DNA of 64,000 nt from CAXXOK01 sp964497495 (GTDB lineage: Bacteria; Bacillota; Clostridia; Christensenellales; Aristaeellaceae): positions 1-64,000 of the forward strand of contig CAZCCZ010000010.1 of NCBI GenBank assembly GCA_964497495.1, read 5' to 3'. Numbering within the stretch: position 1 is the first letter of the stretch; each line of letters begins with the position of its first letter. The notes below the pieces were generated by a model that saw only the letters and a list, made by a program, of their open reading frames with translations, was not told the origin of the DNA and searched no databases. This document shows positions 48,624 through 57,648 of the stretch, piece after piece. The position numbers were made by a program, and so were the translations under genes.

Positions 48624-50021
48624 TTACGCCATGGAAAGCAACCTGCTCTTGCCCGGAACGGCGAACAGGAAACCGGCCAGCAGGAAAAACAGGATGTTCG
48701 GCACCCCGAAGTTGACGAACAGGAAGGCTTCCAGCATTCCGTGCAGGAGAATCCCCAGCGCAGGGAGCACGAGAATCTGGTCGGCCAGCGGCGCACCGCG
48801 TAGAAAGACGATATCAACGCATTTAGCGAGGAGCAGAACGGAGAAGGCCAGCGTGCACAGCAGGGCGGGCAGGCCCGCGGTCATCAGCGTCTGGAGGAAC
48901 GAATTGTGCCAATGGAACGCCTCCCGCCCAAGTGCGGCCTGCAGCGCTGGAAGGACGTTTTCCGTCGAATCTCCCACCCAGAGGGTGGCGGGCCGGTTGC
49001 GAATCGCCGGAATCACGGCGGCGTAGAAATCCGTGCGGTTGGCCAGCGTGTCGATGTTGGCGCCCAGATGGCTCAGGTCGATATACGCTTCGTCAGCCGC
49101 CACGGGCGGCGCGGTATCCGTTTGAGCCTCCGCGGCATACGCGCCCGGCAGAAGCAGGGAACCGGAGCCGTCCCCGCCGAACAGGCCGGCCGCCCTGCCG
49201 ATAAAATAGAACAGGCCGAAAAAGGACGCCGCCGTAACCGCTACGCACACGGCGACGGCAACGAACGTCCGAAGCGCTTTCCGTTTCAGCCGCCCGGCTT
49301 TGAAAAGCAGCAGGAAGGCGAACCCGCCTAGTTCCAGCGCGACGATGACCATCGCCGTCCGGCTGAGCGTCAGCGCAACGGCGATATACAGCCCCGCGGC
49401 GGCCAGCGCGACCGGCACCCGCAGCCATTTGGAACGGACGGCGGCGAGCAGGTACAGGCAGAACCCGATCGACGCCACGAACATGACCGCGGACAGGTTG
49501 GCGTGCATGTACAGAACGTTCAGACGGCCTTCCTCCGGGCGAATGCCGATGATCATATTATCGGTGAACGGGACGACGAAAACCTCCCGCCGGAAGGACG
49601 CGACGACCGCAACCCAGGCGATGACACCCAGCACGGTTACGACCAGCGCGCCGGTCAGGACGAGCGCCTGTTTGCGGCGGCCTTCCCCAAGACGCGCCGC
49701 CAGCGGGAAAGCCACGAAAACGGCCGCCAGCACGTGCATCGAGGAGACCAGGTTATCCGTCGTGAAGGGGTCGGCGTTGACCAGCCGCGTAAGCACGTAC
49801 CAGAAAGCCAAAACGCCCAGAAGCGTTTCGGCGGGGCTCATGCGCCGGATGCGGCGAACCAGCCACAGAACGGCGGTCGCCGTAAGCAGGGGCAGCACGA
49901 CGGTATTGATGGCCCAATTGCCCTGTTTGTGATAAAACCAGGAAAAGAACGTAGCCAGAAGCCAGAGCAGGATCAGGTAAAGCGGGTAAGGGTTGCGTTC
50001 TTCTCTTTGGGATATCGTCAT
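48624..50021 (-). CDS. O-antigen ligase/polymerase-like membrane protein
   Basis: 465 aa from ATG 50021 (AAGGAG upstream). About 10-12 membrane spans. A large extracytoplasmic loop (about 295-370) contains NRTDFYAAVIPAIRNRPATL, followed by FHWHNSFLQTLMTAGLPALL, the HxxxL pattern of the Wzy_C/WaaL superfamily. Such proteins ligate or polymerise lipid-linked glycans. Codirectional with, and 87 nt upstream of, the epimerase gene, probably sharing its promoter. Confidence 0.8.
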   Translation of the reverse strand: MTISQREERNPYPLYLILLWLLATFFSWFYHKQGNWAINTVVLPLLTATAVLWLVRRIRRMSPAETLLGVLAFWYVLTRLVNADPFTTDNLVSSMHVLAAVFVAFPLAARLGEGRRKQALVLTGALVVTVLGVIAWVAVVASFRREVFVVPFTDNMIIGIRPEEGRLNVLYMHANLSAVMFVASIGFCLYLLAAVRSKWLRVPVALAAAGLYIAVALTLSRTAMVIVALELGGFAFLLLFKAGRLKRKALRTFVAVAVCVAVTAASFFGLFYFIGRAAGLFGGDGSGSLLLPGAYAAEAQTDTAPPVAADEAYIDLSHLGANIDTLANRTDFYAAVIPAIRNRPATLWVGDSTENVLPALQAALGREAFHWHNSFLQTLMTAGLPALLCTLAFSVLLLAKCVDIVFLRGAPLADQILVLPALGILLHGMLEAFLFVNFGVPNILFFLLAGFLFAVPGKSRLLSMA

Positions 50022-50159
50022 GCGGGGCACATCTCCTTATCGCGGGCGCCGTTTCGGCAGCCGCACGGCACGGGAAACCCGACCGTTTCGGTTTTATGGG
50101 ACGGAAAGGCCGCGGAAAGCCGCGAGGCCCGCCGCGGAGAACGCATTGTATACGGATGT

Positions 50160-50188
50160 ATGGTAACGGATTCCGTTGGGGCTGTCAA
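50160..50188 (-). promoter_or_regulatory. promoter with operator, upstream of the ligase-mannan genes
   Basis: On the minus strand, TTGACA (50188-50183), a 17-bp spacer and TACCAT (50165-50160). The spacer contains the perfect inverted repeat AACGGA-T-TCCGTT (50165-50177), placed to block RNA polymerase, as for a LacI- or TetR-type repressor. The remaining gap 50022-50248 shows nothing else. Confidence 0.65.
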
Positions 50189-50248
50189 TAGCGGCGCGGC
50201 GTGGCTCCGCGAGGGTGGAACGCCGTAAAGAAGACGTGCCCTCGCCGT

Positions 50249-50524
50249 TTATTCGCAGCCGGGCTTGTATTCTTTATCCTTCCAATACCACCATTTCAGC
50301 TTTTCCGGCGCATGCGTCCCATGTTCCGCATAATATACGGCCAGCCTGAAAACGTAGAGCTGGCACTTGTCCTCCCGAAAACCTTTGTATTGGCAGCTCT
50401 TCAGGTATATTTCTTCCGGGTCCTGACCGACCAGCGAAGCGACGCCGTCATACCCGATATGGATCAGATCCTGCTCGGTTTGCCTGCCGACGCCCGGAAT
50501 TTGCCGCAGGTCACTCATCCTCAT
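50249..50524 (-). CDS. helix-hairpin-helix protein, Cdd1-like
   Basis: 91 aa. SDLRQIPGVGRQTEQDLIHI is a helix-hairpin-helix, and DPEEIYLKSCQYKGFREDKC with a Tyr/Trp-rich end (KLKWWYWKDKEY) matches the short Cdd1/pathogenicity-locus family. Possible nucleic-acid binding. It overlaps the DUF3795-type gene by 14 nt. Confidence 0.8.
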   Translation of the reverse strand: MRMSDLRQIPGVGRQTEQDLIHIGYDGVASLVGQDPEEIYLKSCQYKGFREDKCQLYVFRLAVYYAEHGTHAPEKLKWWYWKDKEYKPGCE

Positions 50525-50816
50525 ACCCCCGACGGTTCGCCTTCAACCTTGTTATTCTGTCCGCAAGGTCTTTCTGAAAGGCTTCGTCGCTCAGCGACGG
50601 GTCTTTCAAACTGTCAAACAACCGGCATGGCACCGCGGAACACCGGCCGCAGTCCGGGAGCTTTCGTTCCAGAACGCAGCACGAGTAGAACGGACAGCAA
50701 TCCAGACCTACGTCCGCCAGCCAGGACGGCTTTCCCCGCAGCGCCTCGCAACCCGGACATGGTTGCGGATATTGGGGGCAGGCGTCGCAGCGCACTCCGC
50801 AACAGGAAATATTCAT
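50511..50816 (-). CDS. DUF3795-type Cys-rich protein
   Basis: 101 aa with about 13 Cys, beginning CCGVRCDACPQYPQPCPGCE, then CCPFYSCCVLE and CGRCSAVPCRLF. The spacing is that of DUF3795 proteins, presumed metal-binding. Expressed with the Cdd1-like gene. Function unknown. Confidence 0.8.
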   Translation of the reverse strand: MNISCCGVRCDACPQYPQPCPGCEALRGKPSWLADVGLDCCPFYSCCVLERKLPDCGRCSAVPCRLFDSLKDPSLSDEAFQKDLADRITRLKANRRGYEDE

Positions 50817-50977
50817 GGTTCTTTCCTCCTACCGTTATCTGTTCACGCCGGATGCGATTCCCGTACGGCCGGCGTCTATCCGAGAATTCCCGGATCGGGT
50901 TGCAGGCGGCGCCGAAACGGGAGCGGGCCTGCTCTTTATTGCATTATAGCTCCCATATAGCGATATCACAATATGAC

Positions 50978-51010
50978 GAAGCGGGGATACGCATTCCGTA
51001 TCCCCGCTTC
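50978..51010 (-). terminator. terminator of the hydrogenase operon
   Basis: Perfect 13-bp stem gaagcggggatac/gtatccccgcttc with a 7-nt loop, 18 nt past the hydA stop. No strong T tract. Confidence 0.7.
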
Positions 51011-51027
51011 TTTACGGGTTGTTCCGG

Positions 51028-53031
51028 TCAGCTTTCGGGAGTGCTGCGATCCATGATGATGCGCTTGAACACGTTCACCGTGTCCTGCGTTTCCGCAAGC
51101 TCGGAACGCAGCATGGCGTTCTCGGTTTCCAGCGCTTTTACGCGCGGGCTTTCCTGCGGGGTGCTGCGCATCCGCAACAGCCCGCCGGCGGTGGCGGGGG
51201 TCACGGCGCTCTTGGCTTCGGGGCTCTGCTTCACGTCCACCACGAAGGTTTCGTTGGTCATTTCGTTGTACATGCCGCGGGGCGTGTAGACGGTGTGCAG
51301 CAGCTCGTGGGACAGGTGCCCGTTGGGCGCGCCCAGGAAATCCGCGTAGATCTGCTGGATGTACGGGTTCTCGTGCGACTTGCGCAGAACTTTGCTCTCG
51401 TCCTCGTCGTACAGGGCCGCCAGCCGTTTGGCGCGCACGTCGGTGTCCTCGCTGCGGGGTTGGCCGCCGCCCGTGATGCACCCGCCAGGGCACCCCATGA
51501 TCTCGATGAAGTGGTAGGGGGATGTTCCGGCTTCGATCTGGTCCATCAGCTGCTGCGCGCCCGCGAAACCGCTGGTTACGCAGACCCGCAGATCCACGCC
51601 GTTCAGGAAGGCGTACTCCGGCAGCGCGTTCTCAAAGTGAATGGTCGCTTCCTTCACCTGCTGAAGCCCCTCGATGGGGGTTACGTGCAGGTTGTCAAAC
51701 GGCAGTTCGCGCCCGGTAGTCAGCTCGTACACGGTACGCAGCGCCGCTTCCATCACGCCACCGGTCAGGCCGAAGATATCCGCCGCGCCGGTGGACATGC
51801 CCAGCGGGTTGTGGAACGCGCTGTCCGGCAGGGAAACGAAGTCGATGCCCGCGCTGTGGATCATATCGGCCAGTTCCCGTGTGGTGATCACGGCGTCCAC
51901 GTTGGGGTAACCGTCGTTCTGCATCTCCCGGCGGCCGATCTCGAATTTTTTGGCGGTGCAGGGCATGACCGAGACCACGAACATATCCTTGGGGTCGATC
52001 TTTTTCTGCCTAGCGTAATAACTCTTGACGAGCGCGCCCATCATGGTATGCGGGGACTTGCAGCTGGACAGGTGCGCAAGCTGGTCGGGGTAATGGTGCT
52101 CTACGTACTTGATCCAGCCGGGGCTGCAGCTGGTGATCATCGGCAGGGTCGCGGAGCCGCCCGTGAGCGCCTTCTTCAGGCGGCCCAGCAGTTCCGTGCC
52201 TTCTTCCATAATGGTCAGGTCGGCCGCCCAGTTGGTGTCGAACACGTCGTCGAAGCCCAACTCCTTAAGCGCTGAGGCCAGCCTGCCGGTGCAGCGGGTG
52301 CCCGGGGTCAGCCCGAACGCTTCGCCCACGGCCACGCGCACGGCGGGCGCCACCTGCACCACGGTGCGGACGTTGGGGTTGTTGAGCGCCGCCCACACCC
52401 GCTCCGTGGAGCTCGTTTCCCGTAGCGCCCCCACGGGGCAGACCACCGTACACTGCCCGCAGAACGTGCAGTTCACCGCGCCCAGCGGCAGGTTCATGGA
52501 CGGGCTGACCTCGGTTTTAAAGCCGCGGTTTTGCAGGTTGAGCACGCCCGTTTTCTGAACCTGGTTGCATACGGATACGCAGCGGCGGCACAGCACGCAC
52601 TTGCTAAGGTCGCGCGTGATGGACACGGATACATCCACCTTGCGGGTGGAACGGTCGCCCTCGAAGCGGGAACGTTCCACGCCCAGCTGGATGCCCAGCT
52701 TCTGAAGCTCGCAGGTCTGGTTGCGCTTGCAGAAAAGGCAGTCCTTGTCATGGTCGGACAGGATCAGTTCAAAGAGCACCTTGCGCGAATCCCGCACGAG
52801 CTTGGAATTGGTGTAAACCTCCATGCCCTCGGCCGCCTGCGTAACGCAGGACGCCTGCAGAGTCTTGGCCCCCTTCACTTCCACCACGCACAGCCTGCAG
52901 GAGCCGACGACGTTGATATCCTTCAAATAGCACAGGGAAGGAATATCGATGCTGTTCATGCGCGCCGCTTCCAGTATGGTGGTGCCCTCCGGTACTTCGA
53001 TGGGCTTCCCGTTGATCGTCAAATGCACCAT
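51028..53031 (-). CDS. hydA: NADH-linked [FeFe] hydrogenase catalytic subunit
   Basis: 667 aa from ATG 53031 (GGAGG 8 nt upstream). N-terminal [2Fe-2S] Cys34/45/48/62; His94-Cys98/101/107 cluster; two [4Fe-4S] sets at 145-155 and 188-198; then the H-cluster motifs TSCSPGW (300-306), MPCTAKKFE (from 357) and GCPGGCITGGG (from 513). A C-terminal extension of ~75 residues ends in a coiled coil. With HydB and HydC it oxidises or makes H2 against NAD(P)H and probably ferredoxin (electron bifurcation). Maturases are not in this window. Confidence 0.95.
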   Translation of the reverse strand: MVHLTINGKPIEVPEGTTILEAARMNSIDIPSLCYLKDINVVGSCRLCVVEVKGAKTLQASCVTQAAEGMEVYTNSKLVRDSRKVLFELILSDHDKDCLFCKRNQTCELQKLGIQLGVERSRFEGDRSTRKVDVSVSITRDLSKCVLCRRCVSVCNQVQKTGVLNLQNRGFKTEVSPSMNLPLGAVNCTFCGQCTVVCPVGALRETSSTERVWAALNNPNVRTVVQVAPAVRVAVGEAFGLTPGTRCTGRLASALKELGFDDVFDTNWAADLTIMEEGTELLGRLKKALTGGSATLPMITSCSPGWIKYVEHHYPDQLAHLSSCKSPHTMMGALVKSYYARQKKIDPKDMFVVSVMPCTAKKFEIGRREMQNDGYPNVDAVITTRELADMIHSAGIDFVSLPDSAFHNPLGMSTGAADIFGLTGGVMEAALRTVYELTTGRELPFDNLHVTPIEGLQQVKEATIHFENALPEYAFLNGVDLRVCVTSGFAGAQQLMDQIEAGTSPYHFIEIMGCPGGCITGGGQPRSEDTDVRAKRLAALYDEDESKVLRKSHENPYIQQIYADFLGAPNGHLSHELLHTVYTPRGMYNEMTNETFVVDVKQSPEAKSAVTPATAGGLLRMRSTPQESPRVKALETENAMLRSELAETQDTVNVFKRIIMDRSTPES

Positions 53032-53036
53032 ATCCG

Positions 53037-56000
53037 TTACCTCCTGTCGCAATGCAGGCAGCGCATCGCTTCGGCGATGGCGTTGAGCCTGTGGTAACCC
53101 AGCAGCACCTCGTCGAAATTCTCCACGCGGGTATCGACGGGCAGGCTTTCCTGCTGGAACCGGTTGTGGATCAGCACCTCTTCGGCGTCGATGGTCTCGG
53201 GAATATCGATGCCGTGCCCCTTGTTCAGCTCGCCCGTGCCGCCGCAGTACAGGTCGATGGATACGGCGGCGTGCTTGCCGTCCGCCACCGCGCGGATGAC
53301 CTCGTCGGGCCCGCGGGCGATATCGCCGCCTGCGAACACGCCCTCCATGGTGGTCATCCTGGTGTTCGCGTCAGTGATGAACGTGCCCCAGGGCGTAACG
53401 CCGATCTCGGTCTTTTTAATGAAGGGCAGGTCGGCGTACTGGCTGACCGCGGGAATGACGATATCCACGTCCAGGAGGAAGTTGGAACCCTCGACGTGCG
53501 TGGTATTGCGGCGGCCGGAATTGTCGAAATCGGACATTTTGCGGCGCACGCATTCGATGGCGGCCACGTGGCCCGCCGCGTCGGCGTGAATCCTTACGGG
53601 GGAGACGAGTTCCATCAGCTCCACGCCCTCTTCCAGCGCCTCCTGGATTTCGATATCGTAGGCGGGCATGGCGTCCCGCGTGCGGCGGTACAGCACCAGC
53701 ACCTTTTTGGCGCCCAGCCGGATGGCGGTGCGCGCGGAGTCGATGGCGGTGTTGCCGCCGCCTACCACGGCCACGGTCTGGCCGGTGAAATCCACGCTAT
53801 GGTAAAGCTTGACGTTCTTCAGAAACTCGATGCCGGGCAGCACGCCCGCCAGCTCTTCGCCGGGAAGGTTCATGCGCTGCGGAAGCTGCGTGCCGGTCGC
53901 CACGTACACCGCGTCCGAATCCAGCTTCAACTGCTCGAAGGCGACGTCGCGGCCCACTTCCGTGTTCAGGTGGATGTTGAAACCGGAACGCCGCATATGG
54001 TCGATCTCACGCTCCAAAACCTCCGCGGGCAGCCGGTACTCCGGAATGCCGTAGGCCAGCACGCCGCCCGCGACGGACTCGCGCTCGTACACGTCCACTT
54101 CATAGCCGATGCGGCTCAGGTAATAGGCGCAAGTCAGGCCGGACGCGCCCGCCCCGATGACGGCCACGTGTTTGCCGTTCTTGGGGTACAGCACGTCCTG
54201 CTCGTACTGCACCTGGTGCTTGTAGGCGTAGTCCGCCACGAAGCGCTTGAGGCTGCAGATGGCCACGGACTCGTCCACCGTGCCGCGGCGGCATTTGCTT
54301 TCGCACGGGTGCGTGCAGATACGGCCGCATACGGACGGCATGGGGTTCTCCTGCCGGATCAGCTCGTAGGCGTCCAGGAAGCGGCCCGCGGCGATCAGCG
54401 CCAGATAGCCCGGAATGTTGATGTTGGCCGGGCAGGTGTTTTCGCACGGGGAGATGAACAGCTCGTTGCACACGCCCGCGCGGCAGTACTTCTGGCGGAT
54501 GTGCTCCTCGTATTCCTCCCGGAAGTATTTGATGGTGGACAGCACCGGGTTGGGGGCCGTCTTGCCCAGCTCGCACATGGCCGTCTGCTTGATGACCGCG
54601 CCCAGCTCCTCCAGCAGCTCGATGTCGCCTTCGCGGCCCTCGCCCCGCGTGATGCGCTCCAGAATGGCCAGCATCCGCTTGGTGCCGATGCGGCAGGCGA
54701 CGCATTTACCGCAGGATTCTTCCTGTATGAAGTCCATGAAATAGCGCGCCGTATCCACCATGCACGTATCTTCGTCCATGACGATCAGGCCGCCGGAGCC
54801 CATGATGGCGCCCAGCTTGGCGATGGTGGCGTAGTCGGTGGGCGTGTTGAGGTTTTCCTTGGTCACGCATCCGCCCGAAGGCCCACCGATCTGCGCGGCC
54901 TTGAACTGCTTCTTGTTGGCGATGCCGCCGCCGATTTTAAAAAGAAGCTCGCCCAGCGGGGTGCCGATGGGGATTTCCACGATGCCCGCGTTCACGATGT
55001 CGCCCGCCAGCGCGAACACCTTGGTGCCCTTGCTGGCCTCGGTGCCGTACTGGGCGTACCACGCGGCGCCGTGGAGAACGATCTGCGGAATGGAGGCCAG
55101 CGTTTCCACGTTGTTGATGATCGTGGGCTTGCCGAACAGGCCCTTCTGGAAGGGGAAGGGGGGTTTTTGCACCGGTTCGCCGCGCCTTCCCTCGATGGAG
55201 GCCATCAGCGCCGTTTCCTCGCCGCATACGAACGCGCCCGCGCCGATGCGGATCTCGATGTCGAAGGAGAAGGAGGAGCCGAAGATGTTCTGGCCCAGTA
55301 CGCCGTATTCCCGCGCCTGGTCGATGGCCAGGGTCAGGCGCTCGATGGCCAGCGGATATTCGGCGCGGATGTACACGTAGCCCTGCTGCGCGCCGATGGC
55401 ATAGCCGCCCAGCATCAGGCCCTCCAGCACCGCATGCGGGTCGCCCTCGATAAGGCTGCGGTCCATGAACGCGCCGGGGTCGCCCTCGTCGGCGTTGCAG
55501 ACCATGTATTTCTCCGTGCCGGGCGCCTTGTGGCCCGCGTCCCACTTGACGCCGGTGGGGAAGCCCGCGCCGCCGCGGCCGCGGATGCCGGAATCCATCA
55601 CGGTCTTGATGACGTCCTCGGGCTTGCTTTGCGTAACCGCTTTGGCGACGGCCATGTAGCCGTCCCGCGCGATGTACGCCTCGATGCTGCCGTAGGCGAT
55701 GGTGCCGCAGTTGTGCAGCGCGATCTTGACCTGCTCCTTGAAGAAGTCGATGTCGTCGATGCAGGGCACGTACCGGTTTTGCGTCTTATCGAAAAACGTG
55801 TGCTCCTCCAGCACCTTTTTGTCTTTCAGATGCGCCTTTAGAACGGCGCGGGTGTTAACGGGGTCCAGTTTGACGTAAAAAGTGCGTTCCGGCAGCACCA
55901 GCATCACCGGGCCGATGGCGCAAAGGCCCATGCAACCCGTTTCCGTCACGCAGACCTCGTCGGCGAGTCCCAATTCTTTCACCGTTTCCAGCGCGGCGTC

Positions 56001-56138
56001 CCGCACCTTGCCGCAGGCGGCGGATACGCAGCCCGCGCCCGCGCAAACGAGGATCTGGTGACGGTATTTCGCTTGTTGGGCAAGATATTCTTTCTTGATC
56101 CGCTGCAGATCGTCGATCGTTTTCAGCGTCTTATCCAT
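53037..56138 (-). CDS. hydB: HydB (NuoF-like) fused to a GltD-like flavoprotein
   Basis: 1033 aa from ATG 56138 (AGGAG 9 nt upstream). Domains in the 1036-aa numbering: thioredoxin-like [2Fe-2S] ~30-110 (Cys35/40/45, Cys66/72/76); FMN/NADH NuoF core ~150-440 (GRGGAGFPTG 190-199); [4Fe-4S] Cys479/482/485/525; then, instead of the usual C-terminal ferredoxin domain, a Fer4_20 region ~553-640 (CENTCPANINIPGYLALI) and a GltD/NfnB-like module with FAD site VAVIGAGASG (661-670) and a second nucleotide site VAVVGGGNTAID (792-803). Probably adds an NAD(P)H or flavin site. Confidence 0.9.
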   Translation of the reverse strand: MDKTLKTIDDLQRIKKEYLAQQAKYRHQILVCAGAGCVSAACGKVRDAALETVKELGLADEVCVTETGCMGLCAIGPVMLVLPERTFYVKLDPVNTRAVLKAHLKDKKVLEEHTFFDKTQNRYVPCIDDIDFFKEQVKIALHNCGTIAYGSIEAYIARDGYMAVAKAVTQSKPEDVIKTVMDSGIRGRGGAGFPTGVKWDAGHKAPGTEKYMVCNADEGDPGAFMDRSLIEGDPHAVLEGLMLGGYAIGAQQGYVYIRAEYPLAIERLTLAIDQAREYGVLGQNIFGSSFSFDIEIRIGAGAFVCGEETALMASIEGRRGEPVQKPPFPFQKGLFGKPTIINNVETLASIPQIVLHGAAWYAQYGTEASKGTKVFALAGDIVNAGIVEIPIGTPLGELLFKIGGGIANKKQFKAAQIGGPSGGCVTKENLNTPTDYATIAKLGAIMGSGGLIVMDEDTCMVDTARYFMDFIQEESCGKCVACRIGTKRMLAILERITRGEGREGDIELLEELGAVIKQTAMCELGKTAPNPVLSTIKYFREEYEEHIRQKYCRAGVCNELFISPCENTCPANINIPGYLALIAAGRFLDAYELIRQENPMPSVCGRICTHPCESKCRRGTVDESVAICSLKRFVADYAYKHQVQYEQDVLYPKNGKHVAVIGAGASGLTCAYYLSRIGYEVDVYERESVAGGVLAYGIPEYRLPAEVLEREIDHMRRSGFNIHLNTEVGRDVAFEQLKLDSDAVYVATGTQLPQRMNLPGEELAGVLPGIEFLKNVKLYHSVDFTGQTVAVVGGGNTAIDSARTAIRLGAKKVLVLYRRTRDAMPAYDIEIQEALEEGVELMELVSPVRIHADAAGHVAAIECVRRKMSDFDNSGRRNTTHVEGSNFLLDVDIVIPAVSQYADLPFIKKTEIGVTPWGTFITDANTRMTTMEGVFAGGDIARGPDEVIRAVADGKHAAVSIDLYCGGTGELNKGHGIDIPETIDAEEVLIHNRFQQESLPVDTRVENFDEVLLGYHRLNAIAEAMRCLHCDRR

Positions 56139-56150
56139 CTTATTCATCTC

Positions 56151-56645
56151 CTACTTCATGCCGGCAAGGACCGTGTCCACCTTGCTGGGCGACATCTGCC
56201 TGTACACGACGTTGTCGATCATCAGCGCGGGGGCCAGCCCGCACGCCCCGATACAGCGCGCCACCTCGAAGGTATACTTGCGGTCGGCCGTGGTGCCGCC
56301 GACTTCCACGCCGAGCTTTTTAATCAGGTGATCCACGATCTTCTTTCCGCCGCGCACGTAACAGGCCGTGCCCAGACAGACGCGGATGGTGTGCTCCCCG
56401 CGCGGCTGGGTGGAAAAGAAGGAATAAAATGTGACGACGCCGGACACTTCCGAAAGCGGCATCCCGAGCTTGTCGGCGATATACTGCTGCAGTTCCAGCG
56501 GCAGGTAGCCGTACAGCCCCTGCGCGGTGTGCAGCACTTGAATCAGACAGCCGCGCTTCCCTTTGAAGTAGCGGTCGATCAGATCTCCGATTTCATGAAA
56601 ATCCGTCAGTTTTTCCTCGGTCATCGTTGCGATTTTGTCCGTCAT
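56151..56645 (-). CDS. hydC: HydC / NuoE-like [2Fe-2S] subunit
   Basis: 164 aa from ATG 56645; the longer frame upstream is not coding. Helical N-terminus, then the thioredoxin-like ferredoxin fold with CLGTACYVRGG and CIGACGLAPALMI, giving four cluster Cys. It passes electrons between HydB and HydA. First gene of hydC-hydB-hydA; 12 nt separate it from hydB. Confidence 0.93.
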   Translation of the reverse strand: MTDKIATMTEEKLTDFHEIGDLIDRYFKGKRGCLIQVLHTAQGLYGYLPLELQQYIADKLGMPLSEVSGVVTFYSFFSTQPRGEHTIRVCLGTACYVRGGKKIVDHLIKKLGVEVGGTTADRKYTFEVARCIGACGLAPALMIDNVVYRQMSPSKVDTVLAGMK

Positions 56646-56911
56646 GATCCTTATCTCTCCTTTTTGTTCGAGGTGGTCGTGCAGGGCTGGTCGTACTGGA
56701 AACGGGGGAATAAGCAAATAAGGCGACGAGTCGCCGTGTTTTCGTCTTTCAAAGCCCGCGCTTTTCAGAAACCCGCGTACGCGAAAAGACGGTTGCACTG
56801 TAATGAAAAATCAAGAACTGTTCGTTTGCTGCTAGTCGTACGGTTCTGCGTAGGAAAGCAACGTCGGAAGGTGACCGGAGAACAGTGACGATTGTTACGA
56901 CAGTACATATA

Positions 56912-56965
56912 TTGTTAAAAATTTACCATAATGAACATTGTAGAGGGTGGAAACACGTTTGTCAA
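56912..56965 (-). promoter_or_regulatory. hyd operon promoter with Rex-like box
   Basis: On the minus strand, TTGACA (56965-56960), a 17-bp spacer and TACAAT (56942-56937); expected start near 56930. Directly downstream, TTGTTAA-AAAT-TTACCAT on the plus strand (56912-56929) matches the Rex consensus TTGTTAAnnnnTTAACAA in 12 of 14 positions. Rex senses NADH/NAD+ and commonly controls hydrogenases. The leader to hydC is about 285 nt. Confidence 0.65.
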
Positions 56966-57648
56966 TGGCATGCGGATGGATAATATGGATAATAATAGGA
57001 CTGATCGACAAAACCGGGCATCGGCCATAAATATAACTTATGGCAACGAAGAAGCGAACGCGGATGAGTGGGCGGCGGCGCGGGCAGAAAAGCCTGAAAG
57101 GACTTTCCGCCGGGAACGGAGCGGCAGGGGTAAAAGGAGGATACCGTGGGAGAAATACGGGGGAAAGAGCCGGATAATCGGACGGAAACCGGGCGGCCCG
57201 AGGCTTAGACCCGGTTGGAAAAACAAACGAAGATACGTTTGATTTTTCCGTAGTTCCCAAGAAGTTCTATAACAGGGACGCGAGAAGGAGAAGAAACCTT
57301 CTTTAACAGCCGCGGGAACGGCATGCCGGAACGGGAAGCATGGGTTTAAAGGGCTGGAAACCGCAAGGCGCGCCGTTCTCCGGCGGAAACCGGATACGGA
57401 GCGGAACGCAGCCGTCGGCGGGCCTGCGCCCGACGGAGAAGGGAACGGAGCGGGGCGTATATCGCCGGGCAAACGACGTTCGTTTGTAAATATCCGCGCG
57501 GAGGCTTTCAGCGTCGGCTGTTCGGGGTGTATAATAAGCCGCGATGGAAAGCACTGGCAATTTATGGTGACGTACCGGCGCTTCGCACGGGTCTCCGCGC
57601 GCGTTACGGCGGGGAAACGGGAAAAGAAAACTGGGGGGAACGTTCAGC
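56966..57648. other. 683-nt region without a confident gene
   Basis: On the plus strand several short Lys/Arg/Gly-rich frames occur, for example from atggcaacgaag near 57040, but none has a convincing ribosome binding site or family pattern. A terminator-like hairpin is present at 57224-57247, so a short plus-strand transcript is possible. Confidence 0.4.
57224..57247 (+). terminator. terminator-like hairpin
   Basis: caaacg/cgtttg (57224-57229/57236-57241) with TTTTT at 57243-57247. No clear gene ends just before it. Confidence 0.5.

Noticed and set aside
53052..55841. 929-codon plus-strand open frame opposite hydB
   Set aside because: Antisense shadow of a clearly coding GC-rich gene; low-complexity Ala/Gly/His/Arg composition and no ribosome binding site.
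56931..57242. 103-codon plus-strand frame downstream of the hyd promoter
   Set aside because: Overlaps the promoter and operator, has no good ribosome binding site, and its composition (Arg/Gly/Lys) looks non-coding.
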